Made by a program: the position numbers and the translations under genes. This document shows, piece by piece, positions 51,787 to 60,451 of a stretch of DNA of 64,000 nucleotides; within the stretch, counting starts at the first letter, position 1, and each line of letters starts with the position of its first letter. The stretch comes from JANXSS01 sp040385645. GTDB lineage: Bacteria > Pseudomonadota > Gammaproteobacteria > Burkholderiales > Burkholderiaceae_D. The notes beneath the pieces are model-generated. The model ran no database searches. It saw nothing but the letters and a program-made list of their open reading frames with translations, and was not told the origin of the DNA. The DNA is taken from the NCBI GenBank assembly GCA_040385645.1, contig JAZKGZ010000002.1:82659-146658 (forward strand), read 5' to 3'.

Positions 51787-52212
51787 ATGCATATTCCGTT
51801 GTTACAAGAAGAAATGACTGTCGGGAAGCGGGTTGTCGACACCGGGCGTGGTCTGCGCATAACCAAAAATGTAATCGAGACGACCCACGTGGTCGAGCAG
51901 CCGTTGCAACAGGATTATTTGACCGTCACCCACGTTCCACAGGATGTGTTTGTCGAACCGGATGCTATGCCACAGACCCGCTACGAAGGCACGACCATGA
52001 TCGTCCCAATTATGGAAGAAGTGTTAGTAGTGCAAACCCGGTTGAGGTTGAAAGAAGAAATTCACATTACGCGTGAGAGTAGGACTGTAACGACTACCGA
52101 AACAGTGCGGTTGAAATCGGACCGGATAGAAGTAAAACGATTTGACGAGAGTAGTGACGAGCAAGACCGCAGGCATGTGAGTACCGATGCCAGCGTCGAA
52201 TCAGGTGTTTGA
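51787..52212 (+). CDS. DUF2382 (YsnF/AvaK-like) stress protein
   Basis: A 141-residue protein with the DUF2382 pattern IPLLQEEMTVGKRVVDTGRG and a following repeat of the same kind (IVPIMEEVLVVQTRLRLKEE). These beta-hairpin repeats (E-E-x-x-V-x-K-R) are typical. The family is associated with general stress but no molecular role is known. It is followed 30 bp later by a second DUF2382 gene on the same strand. Confidence 0.8.
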   Translation: MHIPLLQEEMTVGKRVVDTGRGLRITKNVIETTHVVEQPLQQDYLTVTHVPQDVFVEPDAMPQTRYEGTTMIVPIMEEVLVVQTRLRLKEEIHITRESRTVTTTETVRLKSDRIEVKRFDESSDEQDRRHVSTDASVESGV

Positions 52213-52242
52213 ACCTGACAAACTAACTAAAGGGAGCAAAAA

Positions 52243-53196
52243 ATGACCAACACAGTAATTGGCGTCTACGACACATTTTCTCATGCGCAATCGGCGAAAC
52301 AAAAGCTCCTGGCGTCCGGCTTCACGAATGAAGACGTGCGGATGCAGCCCTCTACCGATAGCATTGCCGATAATTATTCAAACAGCGCTTTAGATAACGA
52401 TCCACGTAGTGGGTCTTCGATTCGCTCGCAAGACCATGAATCGCATGGCGTAGGCGATACGATAGCCAGTTTTTTCCGAGAAATATTCGGCAGTTCGTCA
52501 AATTCGACGGACAGCGATCGTTATGCCGAAGCGACACGCCGTGGTAGCTTCGTTTTAGCAGTCAATGCGTATGACGAAGACCGACGCGATTTAGCGACCT
52601 CGATCCTAGAGCAATTCGACCCGGTTGATATCGACGAGCGGGCAAGCAATTGGCAGGCTTCCGGTTGGGAACGTTATGATCCATCAGCTGCGCCGTTTAG
52701 CCCCGAAGAAATCCAACGCGACCGTGCTGCGCTAGGAACCAATACCACCAACTCGTTGAACGCCAGTCGTAATACCGACGACACTGCCCGCACTATTCCG
52801 GTGATCGAAGAAGAGTTGGAAGTCGGCAAGCGCCAGGTGCAACGCGGTGGTATCCGGGTGGTACAGCGTGTGATCGAGCGGCCAGTTGAAGAGACGATCG
52901 GACTGCGTGAAGAACATGTAACGATCGAGCGCCATCCGGTGAATGCACCTGCCAATGCGCGTCAATTGGAAGGATTTAAAGAAGAGTCTTTCGAACTGCG
53001 GGAAATGGCTGAAGAGGCAGTAGTCAGCAAGACGGCTCGAGTCGTAGAAGAAGTAATAATCGGCAAAAATGTGTCCGAAACGCAGAAAACAATCAGCGAC
53101 ACAGTTCGTCATACCGATGTCGAAGTCGAGCAATTAGGAAGTGGCGACAACGCTACCCGACCTAATACCGTCCGAAAAACTGATCTCGACCGATAA
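52243..53196 (+). CDS. YsnF/AvaK DUF2382 protein with N-terminal general-stress domain
   Basis: A 317-residue protein. The N-terminal 20-140 region resembles the heat/general-stress GsiB/YflT-like fold (VIGVYDTFSHAQSAKQKLLA then DVRMQP; VLAVNAYDEDRRDLATSIL). The C-terminal half from about 185 is DUF2382 (IPVIEEELEVGKRQVQRGG, IRVVQRVIERPVEETIGLRE). A linker rich in Asn/Ser/Thr joins them. AGGGAGC is 7 bp before the ATG. Two terminator hairpins follow. Confidence 0.85.
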   Translation: MTNTVIGVYDTFSHAQSAKQKLLASGFTNEDVRMQPSTDSIADNYSNSALDNDPRSGSSIRSQDHESHGVGDTIASFFREIFGSSSNSTDSDRYAEATRRGSFVLAVNAYDEDRRDLATSILEQFDPVDIDERASNWQASGWERYDPSAAPFSPEEIQRDRAALGTNTTNSLNASRNTDDTARTIPVIEEELEVGKRQVQRGGIRVVQRVIERPVEETIGLREEHVTIERHPVNAPANARQLEGFKEESFELREMAEEAVVSKTARVVEEVIIGKNVSETQKTISDTVRHTDVEVEQLGSGDNATRPNTVRKTDLDR

Positions 53197-53208
53197 CTGC
53201 TTACAGAG

Positions 53209-53234
53209 ATCGTCGTTTAGTAAAGACGATTTTT
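53209..53234 (+). terminator. Terminator after the DUF2382 genes
   Basis: ATCGTC (53209-53214) pairs with GACGAT (53225-53230), with TTT/AAA extending the stem past a bulged G, followed by TTTTT. Confidence 0.7.
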
Positions 53235-53253
53235 CGCAGAGATCGTCAATCCT

Positions 53254-53280
53254 AGGCTCGCTAAAAGCGAGCCTTATTTA
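53254..53280 (+). terminator. Second hairpin, tandem terminator
   Basis: AGGCTCGC (53254-53261) pairs with GCGAGCCT (53267-53274) around 5 bases, followed by TATTTATT. It ends just before the next small gene. Confidence 0.7.
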
Positions 53281-53295
53281 TTGAGGACAATATAT

Positions 53296-53493
53296 ATGAC
53301 TACATCTCATGTATCTGCCGGCTATGTACCAGGTGCAGCCGATGCTGATGGCAGCGAAGACCCAGCCCCAGCGGTAGCGATTCAAGACACCGGTGTAGTT
53401 TCTGCAGAGAAAACTCGCATTGACAAGAAAACGAAGCCGACCTTTGAAGGCAAAAATTTAAAATCCGAGAGTATAGAATTTGATAAAGAGTGA
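53296..53493 (+). CDS. Small hydrophilic protein of the stress cluster
   Basis: A 65-residue acidic/basic protein, without a signal peptide or Cys. ATG 53296 has GAGGA 7 bp upstream. The C-terminal part (KTRIDKKTKPTFEGKNLKSE) is charged. Family not recognised. Since it sits between terminators and the MgtC pseudogene it may have its own promoter. Confidence 0.55.
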   Translation: MTTSHVSAGYVPGAADADGSEDPAPAVAIQDTGVVSAEKTRIDKKTKPTFEGKNLKSESIEFDKE

Positions 53494-53565
53494 GACGAGA
53501 CGACGCCGCCAATTCCTTTATCATCACAAACTCGATAAATTTGATAAATAGGCAAGGCGCGTTTT

Positions 53566-54063
53566 ATGGATGCATCATTGGTGGCGGCGTGGCTCGCCGT
53601 ACAAAAAGAGTTTTCAGATATACCGGACATTGCCGAGTTGACACGTACCTGCGTGCGGCTTTTTATGGCGATCCTTCTAGGAGGCCTGATCGGCTTCGAA
53701 CGCGAATTTTCTTGAGCTCAGGCAGGCTTCAGAACCCATATGCTGGTCGCACTCGGCGCTGCATTGTTCGTGTTAGTGCCACTTCAGGCAGGTACGCCGA
53801 TCACTGACATGGGTCGCGTTTTGCAGGGCATCACCGCCGGCGTCGGCTTTTTAGGTGCCGGTGCAATCATTAAGTTGAGCAATGAAATGGAAATTAAGGG
53901 TTTGACGACCGCTGCCAGCATCTGGATGACTGCCGCAATCGGTATCGCTGCAGGCATGGGACGCGAATCAACGGCTGTCGTCAGTACCTTGTTCGCTTTG
54001 CTGATCTTGGTAACGACCAGGCTACATCATAAAAAAACCAAACCGCACGTCCCATTGCACTAA
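53566..54063 (+). pseudogene. MgtC/SapB family protein, interrupted by an in-frame TGA
   Basis: The frame from ATG 53566 encodes the start of an MgtC-family membrane protein (LFMAILLGGLIGFERE), then meets TGA at 53713-53715. The same frame continues at once with AQAGFRTHMLVALGAALFVL and GITAGVGFLGAGAIIKLSN, the core of the family. In intact members an ordinary residue, often Arg, sits at the stop position, so a single C-to-T change (CGA to TGA) explains it. The downstream part alone (from ATG 53740) lacks the first helix. Either a recent nonsense mutation or a read error is the likely cause. MgtC proteins act in Mg stress and in virulence. Confidence 0.85.
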
Positions 54064-54079
54064 TGTCGATCGCCTCCTG

Positions 54080-55591
54080 ATGTCCGATCCTGCTGCAGCG
54101 AATACCGTGCCGTTCTCTCCGTCGGAAATCCGTGCAATAGTCTCCGGGCTGATGCTTATCGTTCTCTTGGGCGCATTAGATCAAACCATCGTCTCGGTAT
54201 CGCTGCCGCAAATGGCGTCGGATCTTGGTGGCACATCGACGCTGGCATGGGTCGTGGCCGGGTATCTGGTGGCTTCCACGGTAGCCACGCCTGTATACGG
54301 CAAGCTAGGTGATCTCTACGGAAGGCGCTTGCTGCTATCAGTGGCCGTCGTCATTTTTTTGGTGGCCTCGGTTGCTTGCGCAATGGCACAATCCATGCCC
54401 ATGCTGATCGCCGCCCGCATTTTGCAGGGTATCGGCGGTGGCGGATTGATTTCCACGGCGCAGGCAATCGTCGGCGAGGTAGTGCCGTTGCGCGAACGTG
54501 GCCGATACCAGGGTTATATTTCCGTCGTATATGCCATGGCCAGCGTGGGGGGCCCGGTACTAGGTGGTTATCTCACTCACCTACTTTCGTGGCGCTGGAT
54601 ATTCTGGATCAACCTGCCCCTAGGGCTGATCGCGATCTGGATTGCCCGGCGCGTACTCAAGCGTTTGCCCGTACCGGGGGTACGCCTACCAATCGATTAT
54701 TTAGGTGCGCTTTTATTAACGACAGGGCTAAGCTTGCTGCTGGTAGCGATCACGCGAATGGGCCAGGGCGTTGCTTTGATTTCTTTCCAGACCCTCGGAA
54801 TGTTTTTTGTAGCAGCGATATTGCTGGTTTGTTTCGTGCGTCATGAGCATCGCGCCGTCGAGCCATTGATTCCCCCCGAGATTTTTAAGATTCGCACCGT
54901 CTGGATCGGCTGTGCAATTTTGTTCATCAGTTTTTTTCAAGTGGTTTCGCTTAGCACGCTAGTGCCATTTGGCATGCAAATGCTCGATGGACTCGGTGCG
55001 GATCAGGCGGCATTGCAATTGATCGCTTTCTCGCTTGCCATTCCCATCGGCGCGTTCGCCAGTGGCAGGTGGATGATGCATAGCGGCCGCTATAAACCGC
55101 TGCAAGTGATCGGCACGGCTTTACTACCATCGGCTTCCATTGCGCTGGCAATTTTAGGACCACATCCCACACTAGCCACCGGCTGCGCGCTTTCAGTTGC
55201 CGGGTTTGCCACCGGCATGACCCTGCCGACCTCCCTGGTAGCGGTACAAAATGCAGTCGCACAAAAAAATATCGGTATAGCTACCGCCATGACCGGGCTG
55301 TTTCGAAGCATGGGAGGCGCCATCGGCGTGGCGCTGTTGAGCGCAATTTTATTTGCATCGATGGGAACAGGCGCTATCGGCAATGCCAGCGCCATCGAGC
55401 TCGGGTTGCAAGCCATACCGGCATCAGCCCCGGCAACTGCCGAGCGGGCATTCCGTCTGACGTTCTTTTGCGGCGCGGCGATCGCCTCGCTGGCACACGT
55501 TTTGGCCTGGATGATTCCAGAAGCGTCATTGCGCACGGCTGCGCAGAAAACCGATATCACCGTTTTACCCAAGAAAACTACTGAATCTTAG
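54080..55591 (+). CDS. MFS multidrug exporter, DHA2 (EmrB/QacA) type
   Basis: A 503-residue protein with 14 predicted helices. Motif A-like LGDLYGRRLLL follows helix 2, motif C is in SVGGPVLGGYL, and helix 1 has DQTIVSVSLPQM. The 14-helix layout and motif set identify the proton-driven DHA2 class. No membrane-fusion partner or TetR regulator is adjacent. It starts 16 bp after the MgtC pseudogene and may be in the same transcript. Confidence 0.92.
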   Translation: MSDPAAANTVPFSPSEIRAIVSGLMLIVLLGALDQTIVSVSLPQMASDLGGTSTLAWVVAGYLVASTVATPVYGKLGDLYGRRLLLSVAVVIFLVASVACAMAQSMPMLIAARILQGIGGGGLISTAQAIVGEVVPLRERGRYQGYISVVYAMASVGGPVLGGYLTHLLSWRWIFWINLPLGLIAIWIARRVLKRLPVPGVRLPIDYLGALLLTTGLSLLLVAITRMGQGVALISFQTLGMFFVAAILLVCFVRHEHRAVEPLIPPEIFKIRTVWIGCAILFISFFQVVSLSTLVPFGMQMLDGLGADQAALQLIAFSLAIPIGAFASGRWMMHSGRYKPLQVIGTALLPSASIALAILGPHPTLATGCALSVAGFATGMTLPTSLVAVQNAVAQKNIGIATAMTGLFRSMGGAIGVALLSAILFASMGTGAIGNASAIELGLQAIPASAPATAERAFRLTFFCGAAIASLAHVLAWMIPEASLRTAAQKTDITVLPKKTTES

Positions 55592-55672
55592 GTAATAGGG
55601 CATTTTCGTGCCAAGTCTGGACGATTAGACCGTTTATACTTCGGCAACCATTTTTCCAACCCAGGTATCTTC

Positions 55673-56782
55673 ATGAACCATCCGGAATTGCAGCAAAAGA
55701 CATTCTTGCTATTGCTCATGGCAGTGTCGGTCGCCTTCGTCTACGTTATTTCCCCTTTCTTCGGATCGGTTTTTTGGGGCATCGTCCTGGCGATTGTGTT
55801 CGCACCGATCAACCAGCGCTTGTTACATGCCATGCCCGGCCGAAAAAATCTGGCGGCACTCCTGACATTGATTCTATGTCTGGTAATTGTGATTTTGCCG
55901 TTGACGCTGATCTCCGGTGCGCTATTGCAGCAAGCGACGGCTGTGTATCAAAAAATGGATACTGGCGACCTGAATTTTGGTGCGTATTTTCAGCAAATTG
56001 TCGGCGCGTTACCGAAGTGGATGGTTGGCATTCTGGAGCGTTTCGGGCTGGCGGATTTCGCCGCAGTACAAAATACGATTTCCGCTGCCATGACCCAGGG
56101 TAGCCGCTTCATTGCTGCGCAGGCAGTAATCATTGGTCAGAATACCTTCGATTTCGTCATCGGTCTGGGCATCATGCTGTACCTGCTTTATTTTTTAGTG
56201 CGCGACGGCAATATGCTTACAGGTCGCATAAAACAGGCATTGCCCATGAGCGCACAAAATTCGCATTACCTGTTCGACAAATTCACGACCGTTATACGCG
56301 CCACGTTTAAAGGCAATTTGATTGTCGCAGCAGTGCAGGGAGCACTTGGCGGCATACTGTTTTCCATGATGGGTATCGGCGGCGCACTGCTCTGGGGTGT
56401 ATTGATGGCATTCCTATCGCTGTTGCCGGCGATCGGTGCGGGATTGGTGTGGGCACCGGTGGCGATTTACCTGCTTGCCACTGGTGCGATCGTTAAAGGC
56501 GTCATCATGATCGCCTTCGGCATTTTAGTGATCGGCCTGGTGGATAATATTCTGCGCCCGATGCTGGTCGGCAAAGATACCCGGTTGCCGGACTATATCG
56601 TCTTGCTTTCCACGGTTGGCGGCATGGCGCTCTTCGGCCTGAGCGGGTTCGTCATCGGGCCAATGGTCGCGGCCCTGTTCGTTGCTAGTTGGACGATTTT
56701 CATACTGCGCAAAGATGTCATCGAGGAGGTGCCGACGGCGTCGACGCCACCGGCTTCGCAACAATCTTCGAATAGAGCTTGA
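55673..56782 (+). CDS. AI-2E family transporter (TqsA/PerM-like)
   Basis: A 369-residue protein with eight predicted helices. The family C-terminal block is GGMALFGLSGFVIGPMVAAL. Members export autoinducer-2 or act as Na/H antiporters, and the sequence cannot separate these. The last 20 residues are polar and poorly conserved. The 3' end overlaps the end of the convergent DUF808 gene by 65 bp. Confidence 0.9.
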   Translation: MNHPELQQKTFLLLLMAVSVAFVYVISPFFGSVFWGIVLAIVFAPINQRLLHAMPGRKNLAALLTLILCLVIVILPLTLISGALLQQATAVYQKMDTGDLNFGAYFQQIVGALPKWMVGILERFGLADFAAVQNTISAAMTQGSRFIAAQAVIIGQNTFDFVIGLGIMLYLLYFLVRDGNMLTGRIKQALPMSAQNSHYLFDKFTTVIRATFKGNLIVAAVQGALGGILFSMMGIGGALLWGVLMAFLSLLPAIGAGLVWAPVAIYLLATGAIVKGVIMIAFGILVIGLVDNILRPMLVGKDTRLPDYIVLLSTVGGMALFGLSGFVIGPMVAALFVASWTIFILRKDVIEEVPTASTPPASQQSSNRA

Positions 56783-57674
56783 ACAAAACCACCAATACCG
56801 CGCCGACGGCCAATCCGACAACCAGGTTGGCAACGTGCGGTGCGATCACGGCGAACAAACCACCAACCACTGCGACCTCACCGGCGGCCTGAGTGATGGT
56901 TTGGCCGTATTGCTCGATGATCGGAACACCGTGGGCGATGATGCCACCACCGACCAAAAACATCGCCGCCGTACCCAAAAACGACAGCGCCCGCATCAGG
57001 TGGGGGGCCACCCATAGAATGAATCTGCCAAGCGTTTGCTTAATATTGTTGGAAGCCGCCGATAGGTAAATACCGGCGTCGTCGAGCTTGACGATACCCG
57101 CTACCAAACCGTAGACGCCGATGGTCATTAAGACTGAGATCGCTACAAGCGCCGCGGCTTGCTGGGTAAATGTTGCACCCTGCATCGTGCCCAGAGAAAT
57201 TGCGATGATTTCGGCGGAAAGAATAAAGTCGGTGGCGATTGCACCGCGAATCTTGGTTTTTTCCAGAGCCAATAGATCTCCCGGTTCTTGCATGACGCTC
57301 TCCCGCAGCGCTTGGTGATGCTGCAAGTCTTCGTCCGGCTTGTGAAAAATTTTATGTGCAAGTTTTTCAACGCCTTCGTAGCACAAATAAGCACCGCCCA
57401 ACATTAACAACGGTGTCAGTGCCCATGGCGCAAAAGCGACGATGAGCAGAGCAATCGGCACCAGGATGGCTTTATTGATTGCCGAACCTTTCGCCACGGC
57501 CCAAACCACCGGTAATTCCCGACTTGCGGAAAACCCGGTCACTTGATTAGCATTCAAAGCGATGTCATCGGACAAAACACCCGCGGTCTTTTTAGCAGCG
57601 ACCTTGGTCATGACCGACACGTCGTCAAGAAGCAGGGTGATGTCGTCGAGCAAGGCTAAAAAACTGGTTGCCAT
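56718..57674 (-). CDS. DUF808 family inner-membrane protein (YedI-like)
   Basis: A 318-residue membrane protein with about seven helices. The family opening SFLALLDDITLLLDDVSVMT and the segment KKTAGVLSDDIALNANQVTG are both present, as is LMLGGAYLCYEGVEKLAHKI. Function is unknown. It overlaps the AI-2E transporter gene tail to tail and precedes the next minus-strand gene by 21 bp, so it may share a promoter with the DAGK gene. Confidence 0.9.
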   Translation of the reverse strand: MATSFLALLDDITLLLDDVSVMTKVAAKKTAGVLSDDIALNANQVTGFSASRELPVVWAVAKGSAINKAILVPIALLIVAFAPWALTPLLMLGGAYLCYEGVEKLAHKIFHKPDEDLQHHQALRESVMQEPGDLLALEKTKIRGAIATDFILSAEIIAISLGTMQGATFTQQAAALVAISVLMTIGVYGLVAGIVKLDDAGIYLSAASNNIKQTLGRFILWVAPHLMRALSFLGTAAMFLVGGGIIAHGVPIIEQYGQTITQAAGEVAVVGGLFAVIAPHVANLVVGLAVGAVLVVLFKLYSKIVAKPVASTPSAPPR

Positions 57675-57695
57675 AGTTTTCTTTTATAAATTCGG

Positions 57696-58682
57696 TTAGG
57701 TGGTAGACGTCGATGTAAATGTTTCCAAAGCGGCCGTGGCTGGAGGTTTCAGTAGATAAAGCGGTTTCGGTGAAACCTGAAATGTAAGAGGTGCCCGAAG
57801 CCAGGCGATTTCGCCATCGGTCGCCACTTTGATACGACGGCGCGGCGACAAGTGTGCCAGCTTTACCTTCATTTTTTCGAGACCGAAGCTGACGATATTT
57901 TCAGCATCACCTAACTTGTTGAATGCCCCTCGCAGTACCAACCAGAACATACCCAGCGTCGCAACCGGGCGCAATGCGACCACCGCTAGCTGACCATCTT
58001 CCACTGCCGCACCGAGGGGAATGCCGAGCTGCTCCATCTGCAAACGGTTGTTCCCTACAAATAGTGTGAATGTCTTGAGCGTCACCGGCACGCCATTTCC
58101 CTCCAACATCAGGCGCATCGGTCGTTTCCAACGCATTACCGTGAGTAACCCTGCCCAAGTAGCCACTAAACGGCTACGCCCATACTGGTGTGTATAAGCC
58201 TCGCGATCTTGCAGCAATTTTGGGTAAAGCCCGAGACTGGCATTGACAACGAATAAGCGCTCATTTACCAACCCGACCTGTACCGGCTGTACGCAAGATT
58301 GCAGCAAAGCCCGTGTGGCATCGCCAATATTTTCCGGAATGCCATGCGCGCGACCGAAATAATTGAAGGTGCCCTGAGGCAAGATACCGATCGGGCAACC
58401 ACTGGGCAAAGCAGCATTGGCGATCGTATTGATCGTGCCGTCGCCACCGGCGATAACGACAGCACCGTCGTTAGCAAGGGCCTCGGCAACCGCATCGCGC
58501 GCAATGCGCTCCAGTTTTTTTGGGTCGGTAATGAGGACGATTCGGTGGCTTCTGTCTGCTTGCGAAAGAATTTCCGCAATTGTCTGCCGCATCTCTTCGG
58601 TGTTATTACGCCCGGATCCAGCATTAATGAGGATGAGTAACGGACCGGTGGGTATATGTGGCGCGTCTGGGGGCGTCGTCAT
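57696..58682 (-). CDS. Diacylglycerol kinase-family lipid kinase
   Basis: A 328-residue DAGK-catalytic-domain protein. The nucleotide segment LLILINAGSGRNN leads into VVIAGGDGTINTIANA, the signature G-G-D-G-T loop; LPQGTFNYFGRAHGIP follows (G-T-x-N). The C-terminal beta-domain ends in IKVATDGEIAWLRAPLTF. Enzymes of this family phosphorylate lipids such as DAG, ceramide or undecaprenol. ATG 58682 (MTTPPDAP) is preferred; the upstream 29 residues are Arg-rich and unlike the family. It could act in lipid turnover together with the MGDG-synthase-like enzyme, but they are far apart. Confidence 0.85.
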   Translation of the reverse strand: MTTPPDAPHIPTGPLLILINAGSGRNNTEEMRQTIAEILSQADRSHRIVLITDPKKLERIARDAVAEALANDGAVVIAGGDGTINTIANAALPSGCPIGILPQGTFNYFGRAHGIPENIGDATRALLQSCVQPVQVGLVNERLFVVNASLGLYPKLLQDREAYTHQYGRSRLVATWAGLLTVMRWKRPMRLMLEGNGVPVTLKTFTLFVGNNRLQMEQLGIPLGAAVEDGQLAVVALRPVATLGMFWLVLRGAFNKLGDAENIVSFGLEKMKVKLAHLSPRRRIKVATDGEIAWLRAPLTFQVSPKPLYLLKPPATAALETFTSTSTT

Positions 58683-59093
58683 TCGGTCTTTCGATATTCG
58701 ATTCAATAGTATGTTTCGGTGGCGTTTGCTCGTCTGTACGGCATCACGCCAATTTTTATGACGACTCAATCTTTATTGTATCGTTGCCAATGTGGGTTTC
58801 GTAACTTTCTAGCAACTGAGTCAGCTACTCTTGTGATTTATAATTAGTATTATGTTAAATAAAGGATGAGGTTTGGATTGTTGGCATGCGGAACCGCAAG
58901 GTTTGGACTAGCCTTTGAGTCTTAGGAAGTATTTATAAAAAGCAGTGCTTGAATCATGCCGGCAATGAACTGACTCCCAAGAGTCGAATCGGTCAATATT
59001 GCACTGACGGTTCAATCTGTCGGTATTGAATCAAAGATGTAGTCAGTTAACTTTGATCAGCTATGATGCATCCGTTACGCGGATTTAAAATAC
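58683..59093. other. Intergenic region, nothing identified
   Basis: No coding frame, strong hairpin or repeat was recognised in this 411-bp stretch. Both neighbours are on the minus strand, so it holds the promoter of the DAGK-family gene and the 3' end of the CsgG operon. Confidence 0.4.
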
Positions 59094-59756
59094 TCAAAAA
59101 GCTTCTTTATCCTTTTGGTATTGCGGATCATAGGGTCCGGCCGGCAAGCCTTGGCCCTTCATATAGATCGCCATCCCGTTCGCTTGTTGAGCGAGAGGAA
59201 CGTAGTTAGGAGCAGCTTTAGTCAATGCTGCAACGAGGGCTTGCGCAATCAAGCCGGCGAGGCCGCCTCCAGCATTGTTTTGAGGTTCATACACCAGCTT
59301 TTGGGAATTTTCCCATAGCGTGCTGCCCGTCGTGGCGCTTTTCAAAACGTACTTTAATTCGACAGTCACTATTGTTGAAAGCACTATGTATTTCGCATCC
59401 CAGCGTTCAATGGAAACGTACATGATGGCATCTGAACCGAACACCTTTCCAAGGCGTTGCGGGTCGCTTGCATGAACCATGTCAGCATCACTCAACCCGT
59501 CATCTTCCATAAGACGTTTTACAAGGTGAACAGGGAACACATAATATCCACGCTCGGCAAGAGGACGGGAAATCGTCGACAAAAAATAATCAGGCGCGTT
59601 TACTTCAACACTTTTGTTGATCGCTGGAACAACGAGTATCGACCGAGGCTGCTCGGTTCGTAATTCTGTGTAGTCTTTTTTAGTTGGAGCGGTGACACAC
59701 CCAGTCAGCATTGATCCGCACAAGCATGTAATAATAATTTTTATTCCGGATGTCAT
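59094..59756 (-). CDS. DUF799 lipoprotein (GNA1162-like)
   Basis: A 220-residue lipoprotein; the lipobox is LTGC at about residue 19. The family pattern ILVVPAINKSVEVNAPDYFL near residue 40 matches DUF799, known from the Neisseria surface lipoprotein GNA1162. The end has NGMAIYMKGQGLPAGPYDPQ. It is the last gene of the CsgG operon, 2 bp after the DUF4810 gene. It may be part of an outer-membrane secretion structure. Confidence 0.88.
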   Translation of the reverse strand: MTSGIKIIITCLCGSMLTGCVTAPTKKDYTELRTEQPRSILVVPAINKSVEVNAPDYFLSTISRPLAERGYYVFPVHLVKRLMEDDGLSDADMVHASDPQRLGKVFGSDAIMYVSIERWDAKYIVLSTIVTVELKYVLKSATTGSTLWENSQKLVYEPQNNAGGGLAGLIAQALVAALTKAAPNYVPLAQQANGMAIYMKGQGLPAGPYDPQYQKDKEAF

Positions 59757-59758
59757 TA

Positions 59759-60133
59759 TTATTCCTTCAATGGCAACGGTTTATTGGACTTCACGTTTTT
59801 TGCTATTTTCAGCATGCTGTCCATCAAATAAGCAGACTCTGGCCACTTCTCTTTTTCCAGCATAAATTGCGTGACTGCTCCATCAACTTCATTGGCTTGC
59901 ATCAGCAAATAGCCATACTCTGCATGAATTCCCGGTGCCACCCTGCCCCGGGTTTTTTCGGAGTCTCGAATAATATTTAGAATTTCAACCATGTGTTCTT
60001 GCGACTTCGTCGGGTCTTTGTAGTAGCTGTATAGAGATCTGTCGTAATTACCCCAATTGTATTTTGCCGGCGTTGCACATCCACTTAGCAGAAGTAAGAA
60101 TGAAACAGTTATCAAAAATACGCGTTGACACAT
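59759..60133 (-). CDS. DUF4810 lipoprotein
   Basis: A 124-residue lipoprotein with lipobox LSGC near residue 18. YNWGNYDRSLYSYYKDPTKS is the start of the DUF4810 family. The rest resembles one TPR unit (GYLLMQANEVDGAVTQFMLE). The start is directly adjacent to the stop of the preceding gene (TAA then ATG). It always accompanies CsgG and DUF799 proteins in related operons. Confidence 0.88.
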   Translation of the reverse strand: MCQRVFLITVSFLLLLSGCATPAKYNWGNYDRSLYSYYKDPTKSQEHMVEILNIIRDSEKTRGRVAPGIHAEYGYLLMQANEVDGAVTQFMLEKEKWPESAYLMDSMLKIAKNVKSNKPLPLKE

Positions 60134-60451
60134 TTATCTAATCCCCGTACCGACGTTGATTACCCGGACTTCTCCGCTGCCGACAAATGTTTTTTCGGAA
60201 TGAATGATTTCACTTCCACGGCGGATTTCTACCTGGTGCATGCCCTCCTCTAGCAGCAACACTTTCGGATTTCCATCGAATACCGCAGCCGATCCCATTG
60301 ATAAACCGTCGACAGCTAACGTTGCATCTGCTGGCGCTCCTTTGATAGCAAGTTGCGGCCGAGGTGAGCCAGTTGTGACAACGGTTTCTGGCATCGCACA
60401 TCCACCTATTGCAAAGGCTAATGCTGTCATCGCAATATAATTCATAGTCAT
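60134..60451 (-). CDS. Small PEGA-like lipoprotein of the CsgG operon
   Basis: A 105-residue lipoprotein with the lipobox IGGC near residue 17. The body has a PEGA-like beta strand set (PADATLAVDGLSMGSAAVFD and EGMHQVEIRRGSEIIHSEKT). Overlaps the CsgG stop by four bases (ATGA). Probably an accessory of the CsgG channel. Confidence 0.75.
   Translation of the reverse strand: MTMNYIAMTALAFAIGGCAMPETVVTTGSPRPQLAIKGAPADATLAVDGLSMGSAAVFDGNPKVLLLEEGMHQVEIRRGSEIIHSEKTFVGSGEVRVINVGTGIR

Noticed and set aside
51629..51817. A 62-codon frame before the first DUF2382 gene.
   Set aside because: It has no ribosome site, no domain and overlaps the start of a gene with family features.
53713..53715. TGA in the MgtC frame as a selenocysteine or programmed read-through codon.
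   Set aside because: Family members have an ordinary residue here and no SECIS-like structure was noted; a point mutation is simpler.
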